This document shows, piece after piece, positions 5,976 through 11,181 of a stretch of 11,181 nt of DNA (its first letter is position 1; each line of letters starts with the position of its first letter). A model generated the notes under the pieces. The model was not told the origin of the DNA and did not search any database. It saw only the letters and a list, made by a program, of their open reading frames with translations. A program made the position numbers and the translations under genes. The DNA lies in NCBI GenBank assembly GCA_024409145.1, contig JAKSUF010000028.1, positions 1 through 11,181 of the forward strand, given 5' to 3'. The DNA comes from an archaeon (GTDB lineage Archaea > Methanobacteriota > Methanobacteria > Methanobacteriales > Methanobacteriaceae).

Positions 5976-8900
5976 TTAAAGCTTAACAACAGAAATAATT
6001 ACTTTATTATCTTCGATATTCCATTCTTTTGAATATTCAACAGATATATCTTCATCTACACCTTCACCTTTATCAGTGCAAACTTCACATGCATCTCCAT
6101 CAAATATTACAAGAGAATTAGCCCTTACTTCATCAGATATTAAATCAGATTGTTTTTCTACAAGTTCTTTGAATTCTAGGTTAGTATTAATCATTACACC
6201 AATATTATCTTCAACATCTAAATCCATATCTTTTCTCATATCTTGGATTCTTCTAATAAGCTCACGAGCCATTGCTTCAGAGAATATTTCAGGAGTTAAT
6301 TTTGTATTAATAAATACATTTCCACCATTAAACTCAGCACTTACAACATCATCAGGAAGTTCAGATTCATAAAGAACATCATCAATAGTTAATTCTATTT
6401 CTTTGATATTACCTTCTTTATCTTCACCTTTGATAATATATTTTCCAGTAGATTCAAGTTCTGCCTTAATATCATTACCAATACCTTGTTCTTTAGCTTG
6501 AGCAAAGAATTTTTGAACAATACCCATATCACCTTTAAGTTTTGGACCTAAAGTTTTAAGGTTTGGTTTTGGAATAAATGTAAGATTTGGGAATTCTTTA
6601 GCTGTAAGAACTGCTTTAGTGTTAGATTGGTCTTTGATTACATTTTCAAGGAATTTAACACTTTCTAATATATCATCATCTTGAGCTACAACAGTAATAT
6701 CACTTATAGGCCATCTAAGTTTATATCTTGCAACATCTCTTGCTCTTGCAGCTGCTTCAATAATTTCTCTTACATTATCCATTTTAGCTTCAAGTTCAAG
6801 ATCAATTAAATCTTCATTTACAACCCAATTATCCATATGAATACTTTCATTAAATTCAGCTTTTACACCTTTTACTAAATTATCATAAACTTCTTCAGAT
6901 AAGTGAGGAGTAATTGGAGCCATTAAATGAATTAAAGTTTCAAGAGCAGTGTATAAACTGTAGTATGCACCAAGTTTATCTGGGTCATCACTTTCAACCC
7001 AAGTTCTTCCTCTGATTAATCTTACATACCATCTGCTTAAGTCTTCAAGGATGAAATCCATGATTTTTCTTGTAGCTAAGTGGAAGTGAACATCATCAAT
7101 ATGTTCTCCAACATATTTAGCTAATGAATTAACACGAGATAAAATCCATTTATCTTCATTTCTAAGAGAAATATTTTTATCTGGACCTTCAACTACACAG
7201 TTATCAGGATTAAATTCATCAAGAGCCATATAAGTTGTTGAGAAAACATATACATTCCAGAAAATGTTAAACATCTTCTTAACATTATTTAATTCATCCC
7301 AAACAAATTTAAGATCATCCCATGGTTTACAAGCCCATAAAAGGTAGAATCTAAGTACATCTGCACCATATTTTTCAATAACTTCTTCAGGTTGTACAAC
7401 ATTACCTAAAGATTTACTCATTTTTTTACCTTCACCATCAAGAACAAAACCATGCATTAAGACTTTATTATAAGGTGCTCTATCCATAGCTATTACACCA
7501 GTACCTAATTGAGAATAGAACCAACCTCTTGTTTGATCATGACCTTCTGTAATAAAATCATAAGGATACCATTCTTCAAACATTTCTTTTTCTTCAGGAT
7601 AATAAAGTGCAGCCCAACCAGCAACTCCTGAATCAATCCATACATCTAAAACATCAGGTATACGGTGACAAACAGCACCACAATCACATTCAATAGTTAC
7701 TTCATCAACATAAGGTCTATGAACAAGGTCTTCATCACTTGCAGTAATTTCATTAATAGATTTTTCTTTAAGTTCTGCTACAGAACCAATAACTTGAATC
7801 TTACCACAGTCTGGACATACCCAAATAGGAATTGGAATACCCCAATATCTTTGACGAGAAATAGTCCAATCTTTAGCATTATTTACCCAATCATGGAATC
7901 TTCCTTCTCCAGCCCATTTAGGAACCCATTCAACACGATCAATTTCTGAGAGCATTTTATCCTTGATTTCAGGCACTTTAATAAACCATTGTTCAGTAGC
8001 TAAGTAAATAATAGGAGTTTTACATCTCCAACATACACCATATCTATGATTAATAGTAGTATTTTTATACATTAATCCACTAGCTATTAAATCAGTGATA
8101 ATAGTGTCATTTAAATCTTTAGTAAAACCATCAGCATAGATTCCTGCATCTTCAGTGAAACAACCTGCTTCATCAACTGGACAATGTACTGGAAGACCAA
8201 CTTTTTGACCAATTTCAAAGTCCTCAGGACCATGACCCGGTGCAGTATGTACAAAACCAGTACCTTCACCAAGTTCAACATGGTCTCCATGGAAAGTAGA
8301 ATGAACAGATTCAAATTGATTTTCAAGTTCTAATTGTTTTGGAACTTGCTCTTTTAATACATATTCATACTCACAACCTAAAAGCTCAGAACCTTTAACA
8401 GTTTTAAGAATTTCATACATTACTTCAGTTTCTTCTTCAATAAGGTATTTCTTTTCTTTTTTCTCTTTTTTACCTTTAGCTTTTTCTACTTCTTCATCAT
8501 AATTAGGATTAGGAATTTTATTTTTATGAATAATTTCTATAGGTCCTAAAACAGATTCAGTAAGCTCTTTTGCAAGTATTAATATTTCTCCTTCTTCAGG
8601 AATTCCAAGACCTTCTACTTTTTGAGTAACTTTAACAAAATTATACTCAAACTCTTCATTTAAACAAATAGCTAAGTTTCCAGGTAAGGTCCATGGAGTA
8701 GTAGTCCATACTAATAAAGATTGATTTAAAGATTTATTTTCATCAGTTAAACCCTCAACAATAGCTTCTTTTAATGGGAAACGAACATAGATAGATGGGT
8801 CATCCCCTTCAGTATAATCAATCTCTGCAGCAGCTAAAGCTGTTTGACAATGAGGACACCAACTAATAACTCTTTTATCTTTTGTAAGTAAGTTTTTCTC

Positions 8901-9407
8901 ATGAGTTTTTTTAAGGGTCCACCATGCAGATTCCATATATTTCGGATCAAGAGTCATATATGGATTATCCCAGTCCATCCAAACACCTAAATCTTTGAAT
9001 TGATTAGTCATAGCTATTTTATTTTCCATTGCAAATTCTTTACATTTATCAATAAAATTAGCTATTCCAATGTTTTCTTCGATTTCTTGTTTAGATTCAA
9101 TACCCATTAATTGTTCTACTTTATGTTCAATCGGTAATCCATGAGTATCCCATCCAGCTTGTCTTCTAAGCTTAAAACCATTCATAGATTTATAACGTAA
9201 TAAAGTATCTTTAATAACCTTATTCCAGGTTGTACCTAAGTGAATTTTTCCACTACAATATGGAGGTCCATCTAAAAAAGAATATTGTGGACCATTAGCA
9301 TTAATTTCATTAGTTTTATCATAGATATTAGAGTCTTGCCAAAATTTTTGAACTCTTTTTTCTATTTCTTTAAAATTATATGATTTTTCTGCCTCTTTTA
9401 ATGGCAT
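5976..9407 (-). CDS. ileS: Isoleucyl-tRNA synthetase
   Basis: This class I synthetase charges tRNA-Ile with isoleucine and edits misactivated valine. It is full length at 1143 residues. Motifs in order: PPYCSGKIHLGTT (48-60; HLGT replaces HIGH), the cysteine pair CPHC (184-187), the editing domain with WTTTPWTLP (234-242) and GTGFVHTAPGHGPED (382-396). Then come CWRC (459-462), DWTISRQRYWGIPIP (513-527), CPDC (531-534) with CDCGAVC (574-580), DVWIDSGVAGW (588-598) and KKMSKSLGN (661-669). An anticodon-binding helical domain and a long archaeal/eukaryotic-type C-terminus follow. The sequence style is the eukaryote-like clade rather than the usual bacterial one. A lysine-rich stretch (309-320) lies in the editing region. 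The start at 9407 follows AAGGAG; an in-frame ATG at 9449 overlaps the TATA-like box and is rejected. metK ends 258 bases upstream. Confidence 0.98.
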   Translation of the reverse strand: MPLKEAEKSYNFKEIEKRVQKFWQDSNIYDKTNEINANGPQYSFLDGPPYCSGKIHLGTTWNKVIKDTLLRYKSMNGFKLRRQAGWDTHGLPIEHKVEQLMGIESKQEIEENIGIANFIDKCKEFAMENKIAMTNQFKDLGVWMDWDNPYMTLDPKYMESAWWTLKKTHEKNLLTKDKRVISWCPHCQTALAAAEIDYTEGDDPSIYVRFPLKEAIVEGLTDENKSLNQSLLVWTTTPWTLPGNLAICLNEEFEYNFVKVTQKVEGLGIPEEGEILILAKELTESVLGPIEIIHKNKIPNPNYDEEVEKAKGKKEKKEKKYLIEEETEVMYEILKTVKGSELLGCEYEYVLKEQVPKQLELENQFESVHSTFHGDHVELGEGTGFVHTAPGHGPEDFEIGQKVGLPVHCPVDEAGCFTEDAGIYADGFTKDLNDTIITDLIASGLMYKNTTINHRYGVCWRCKTPIIYLATEQWFIKVPEIKDKMLSEIDRVEWVPKWAGEGRFHDWVNNAKDWTISRQRYWGIPIPIWVCPDCGKIQVIGSVAELKEKSINEITASDEDLVHRPYVDEVTIECDCGAVCHRIPDVLDVWIDSGVAGWAALYYPEEKEMFEEWYPYDFITEGHDQTRGWFYSQLGTGVIAMDRAPYNKVLMHGFVLDGEGKKMSKSLGNVVQPEEVIEKYGADVLRFYLLWACKPWDDLKFVWDELNNVKKMFNIFWNVYVFSTTYMALDEFNPDNCVVEGPDKNISLRNEDKWILSRVNSLAKYVGEHIDDVHFHLATRKIMDFILEDLSRWYVRLIRGRTWVESDDPDKLGAYYSLYTALETLIHLMAPITPHLSEEVYDNLVKGVKAEFNESIHMDNWVVNEDLIDLELEAKMDNVREIIEAAARARDVARYKLRWPISDITVVAQDDDILESVKFLENVIKDQSNTKAVLTAKEFPNLTFIPKPNLKTLGPKLKGDMGIVQKFFAQAKEQGIGNDIKAELESTGKYIIKGEDKEGNIKEIELTIDDVLYESELPDDVVSAEFNGGNVFINTKLTPEIFSEAMARELIRRIQDMRKDMDLDVEDNIGVMINTNLEFKELVEKQSDLISDEVRANSLVIFDGDACEVCTDKGEGVDEDISVEYSKEWNIEDNKVIISVVKL

Positions 9408-9414
9408 AAACGGT

Positions 9415-9420
9415 CTCCTT
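9415..9420 (-). promoter_or_regulatory. Shine-Dalgarno AAGGAG deciding the ileS start
   Basis: AAGGAG lies seven bases before the ATG at 9407, whose product begins MPLKEAEKSY as expected for the family. The alternative ATG at 9449 has no such site and adds 14 residues unlike the family's N-terminus. Confidence 0.8.
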
Positions 9421-9436
9421 TGATAATAATATATAG

Positions 9437-9445
9437 ATATAAAAA
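9437..9445 (-). promoter_or_regulatory. Possible TATA box for ileS
   Basis: The minus strand reads TTTTTATAT. Normal spacing would start transcription near 9416, at the Shine-Dalgarno site, which is tight. Either the leader is very short or the true promoter is further upstream in the AT-rich gap. Confidence 0.25.
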
Positions 9446-9533
9446 TCAATTATTATTTTCATTTTTCTAATTCACATTAACTACTCATAAAGAAAATAAA
9501 GAAAATAAAAAAAGTAATTAATAATTCATAAGG

Positions 9534-9578
9534 AATTAAGAAAATAGTTAGAAACTATCCCAAATTAAAAAATAGTTA
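9534..9578. repeat. Imperfect 16-17 base direct repeat between metK and ileS
   Basis: AATTAAGAAAATAGTTA (9534-9550) and AATTAAAAAATAGTTA (9563-9578) are nearly identical and 28 bases apart. AATAGTT occurs a third time at 9622-9628. Between the copies, AACTAT at 9553-9558 can pair with ATAGTT at 9544-9549. The function is unknown; upstream elements for ileS or a 3'-end remnant of metK are both possible. Confidence 0.4.
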
Positions 9579-9626
9579 AAAATAAAACTACTCTTAAATT
9601 AAAAATCCCTAAAAGGAAATGAATAG

Positions 9627-9645
9627 TTGTAGTATTAAACTACAA
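9627..9645 (-). terminator. Hairpin after metK
   Basis: TTGTAGT and ACTACAA pair perfectly over 7 bases with a 5-base loop, 20 bases after the metK stop codon. T-rich sequence follows on the minus strand (about 9590-9606 and onward). It is a likely 3'-end element for the metK transcript. Confidence 0.5.
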
Positions 9646-9665
9646 TATTCTTAAAGCTAAATTAC

Positions 9666-10871
9666 TTAGAAAGTTTGTGCTTTACCTTGAACTACTTCTT
9701 CAGTAATTACAGATATATCTTCTAACCATTTATCGATGATAGCATTAACTTTTGGACTTACTTTATCCATTTCATAACCATCTTCTAAAATGATTCCAGC
9801 AGAAGCTGCTTTAGGTTGGTCAATAGGTTTACCAATTTGAGATAAAATCATTAAATTAATTTGTTTTACACCTTCTACTTCATCAATAACATCATGAGCA
9901 ATTTTATTAGATAAAAGGTTGTAGATTTTACCTACGTGGTTAATTGGGTTTTTACCAGAAGAAGCTTCCATAGACATAGGCCTACATGGAGTAATTAAAC
10001 CATTAGCTCTGTTTCCTCTACCTACAGAACCATCGTCACCCATCTCAGCAGAAGTACCAGTACAGGTTAAGTAATAACCAGATTCATCTGTAGCGTCATC
10101 ATTATCTGCAGTGTTTACAAATACAGTAACTTCTCTGTTAGTAAATTTAGAAGCAAAATCAATAGCAATGTCTTTTAATTCTTCTCTAACAGCAATATAT
10201 TCTTCACGGTTAGCTAAGTATTTAGATACCATAGCACAACCAATAGTTAAAGTAATTTTATCTCCTTCACGAAGACCCATAACTTTAATATCTTCTCCAA
10301 CAGCAGGATGTTGAGCTTTGAAAGCTTTAGAATTTAATAATTTTTCAGTTTCATATACAATAGTTTCAACTTCAGAAAATGGAGCATATCCTACACCAAA
10401 ACTTGTATCATTTGAAGAAGGAGCACCTTCTCTTCTGAATACATCTACAAGGTCTCCAGAACCATGACCAATTTTACATTCAACAACACAATCAGTATTA
10501 ACATCTAAGTTAATTACAGTGTCATCAAGGAATTCTTTAGCTGCTTCAATAGCAATTCTGTCTAAAGGTAATTTTTTACCTTCAAATTCAGATACCCCAC
10601 GTCCAGTTAAAAGAATATCAATAGGTTTTAAGATTTCTCCTCCACCGAATTTAGGATTAGAATTACCTGCAGTAATTTGAACTTCATCAGTGTTATGATG
10701 TAAAACTCCACCTAATTCATCCATATACATTTTACAAAGAGCACGACTAACAGATTCAGCAATACCATCACTAATACTATCAGGGTGACCAATACCTTTT
10801 CTTTCTACAATTTCAATGTCGACATTTTCAATATAAGGTTGATTAAGTTTTTCAACAAAAATATTTCTCAT
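9666..10871 (-). CDS. metK: S-adenosylmethionine synthetase, archaeal type
   Basis: The enzyme makes S-adenosylmethionine from methionine and ATP, releasing phosphate and diphosphate. The product feeds RNA and protein methylation, polyamine synthesis and radical-SAM enzymes. The 401 residues match the archaeal family (AdoMet_Synthase), which is very diverged from bacterial MetK. Clear motifs are ERKGIGHPDSISDGIAE (23-39), GVLHHNTDEVQ (55-65), KIGHGSGD (133-140), GDDGSVGRGNRANGL (278-292) and ITPCRPMSMEASSGKNPINH (293-312). Length, start and end all look intact. The start has a modest AAGGGA site. The gene lies 159 bases after the phospholipase B-like gene, with its own TATA-like box. A 12-base-arm inverted repeat overlaps the predicted transcription start and three ATGATTT repeats lie upstream, so dedicated regulation is likely. 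Confidence 0.97.
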   Translation of the reverse strand: MRNIFVEKLNQPYIENVDIEIVERKGIGHPDSISDGIAESVSRALCKMYMDELGGVLHHNTDEVQITAGNSNPKFGGGEILKPIDILLTGRGVSEFEGKKLPLDRIAIEAAKEFLDDTVINLDVNTDCVVECKIGHGSGDLVDVFRREGAPSSNDTSFGVGYAPFSEVETIVYETEKLLNSKAFKAQHPAVGEDIKVMGLREGDKITLTIGCAMVSKYLANREEYIAVREELKDIAIDFASKFTNREVTVFVNTADNDDATDESGYYLTCTGTSAEMGDDGSVGRGNRANGLITPCRPMSMEASSGKNPINHVGKIYNLLSNKIAHDVIDEVEGVKQINLMILSQIGKPIDQPKAASAGIILEDGYEMDKVSPKVNAIIDKWLEDISVITEEVVQGKAQTF

Positions 10872-10911
10872 ATTATCCCTTTTAAAATTTTTAAATTAGA
10901 ATTCTAATACA

Positions 10912-10946
10912 AATAATCTTAATTAAGCGCTAATATTAAGATTATT
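10912..10946 (-). promoter_or_regulatory. Inverted repeat with 12-base perfect arms upstream of metK
   Basis: AATAATCTTAAT (10912-10923) and ATTAAGATTATT (10935-10946) are perfect complements around an 11-base loop holding the small palindrome AGCGCT, a rare GC patch in this gap. The repeat lies 41-75 bases upstream of the metK ATG. It runs from the edge of the TATA-like box to the predicted start, where a repressor would block transcription. A leader hairpin is the alternative. Confidence 0.6.
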
Positions 10947-10952
10947 ATAAAA
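10944..10952 (-). promoter_or_regulatory. TATA-like box for metK
   Basis: TTTTATAAT on the minus strand predicts transcription from about 10923 and a leader of roughly 52 bases. It touches one arm of the inverted repeat. It is the best candidate in the gap; sites closer to the gene would leave no room for a leader. Confidence 0.4.
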
Positions 10953-10957
10953 TTAAT

Positions 10958-11007
10958 ATGATTTTTAAATTAAAGAAATGATTTTAATAATAAAAATCTT
11001 ATGATTT
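10958..11007. repeat. Three ATGATTT direct repeats upstream of the metK promoter
   Basis: ATGATTT begins at 10958, 10978 and 11001, so spacings are 20 and 23 bases, near two helical turns. The copies lie just upstream of the TATA-like box. Part of this zone also forms a weak hairpin (GATTTT at 10980-10985 with AAAATC at 10993-10998). They could bind a regulator or be chance in AT-rich DNA. Confidence 0.35.
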
Positions 11008-11030
11008 AAGTCAAAATAATTTACACACTA

Positions 11031-11181
11031 CTAATTCTTATAATCATTATATAACATCATATGTTTCATATCTTCTAATGTTTGTATATTTTTACCATCT
11101 CTAGCAAAGATTTTGGCTCTACTACATTCTGTATATTCATTTGTTTCATTAGAATACCCTGATTTCGCATAAATTTCTTCA
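11031..11181 (-). CDS. Phospholipase B-like protein, C-terminal fragment
   Basis: Only the last 49 residues are present; the gene continues beyond the right edge. The fragment contains SGY near its start, then ECSRAKIFARD (18-28) and DMKHMMLYNDYKN (37-49). The order and spacing resemble the region of eukaryotic phospholipase B-like proteins (PLBD1/PLBD2, lysosomal N-terminal-nucleophile hydrolases) with SGY, RAKIFRRD and MRYNNYKKDP. Those proteins continue for many more residues past this point, while this one stops at once, with two consecutive TAG codons. If correct, it would be an amide or ester hydrolase of the Ntn fold. The catalytic cysteine and any signal peptide would be in the missing part. 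The match is from memory of family motifs over a short stretch, so it is tentative. A C45-type Ntn acyltransferase is the nearest alternative. Confidence 0.5.
   Translation of the reverse strand, partial: EEIYAKSGYSNETNEYTECSRAKIFARDGKNIQTLEDMKHMMLYNDYKN

Noticed and set aside
8111..8326. Minus-strand frame overlapping ileS in another frame
   Set aside because: It is an out-of-frame shadow of the editing region of ileS, with low-complexity leucine- and methionine-rich translation.
9408..9449. Longer ileS start with 14 extra residues
   Set aside because: The upstream ATG overlaps a TATA-like box and lacks a ribosome site, while AAGGAG precedes the ATG at 9407.
11028..11033. Tandem TAG codons at the end of the phospholipase B-like gene as possible pyrrolysine sites
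   Set aside because: Pyrrolysine use is not expected in Methanobacteriales with this gene style, two adjacent TAGs fit a tandem stop, and the reading frame beyond enters AT-rich non-coding sequence.

Overview
The window looks like a low-GC methanogenic archaeon of the order Methanobacteriales, with Methanobrevibacter or Methanosphaera the most likely genera. The evidence is an archaeal-type S-adenosylmethionine synthetase, an archaeal/eukaryotic-style isoleucyl-tRNA synthetase with a variant HIGH motif (HLGT), a single-chain small PurL, strong Shine-Dalgarno sites, TATA-like boxes, and U-tract 3' ends in nearly GC-free intergenic DNA. The genus is an inference from protein style and base composition. 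No search was run.

Every recognisable gene lies on the minus strand, so the window reads right to left. In transcription order these are: the C-terminal 49 residues of a phospholipase B-like protein (11031-11181, cut by the window edge), metK (9666-10871), ileS (5976-9407), purL (3647-5857), a moeA-family gene (2324-3538), a small bacterial-PH-domain protein (1781-2191), and a site-2-protease-type membrane metalloprotease (380-1528). The left 379 bases hold no convincing gene.

The genes are housekeeping and are not an obvious operon: gaps run from 108 to 258 bases. Several gaps carry a U-tract 3' end, a TATA-like box, or both. Together they cover methyl-donor supply (MetK), translation (IleS), purine synthesis (PurL), molybdenum/tungsten cofactor maturation (MoeA family, needed for formylmethanofuran dehydrogenase in methanogens) and the membrane or envelope (PH-domain protein, protease).

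The main unexplained content is between the genes. Distinct inverted repeats sit just upstream of metK (12-base perfect arms), purL (13-base arms with one bulge), moeA (9-base perfect arms) and the protease gene (two AAAACGTTTT palindromes 11 bases apart). Those before metK, moeA and the protease gene lie close to the start site implied by a nearby TATA-like box. The metK control region also has three ATGATTT direct repeats. The most interesting coding observation is the phospholipase B-like fragment at the right edge, a family known mainly from eukaryotes. I found no CRISPR array, transposase, tRNA, rRNA or defence system.
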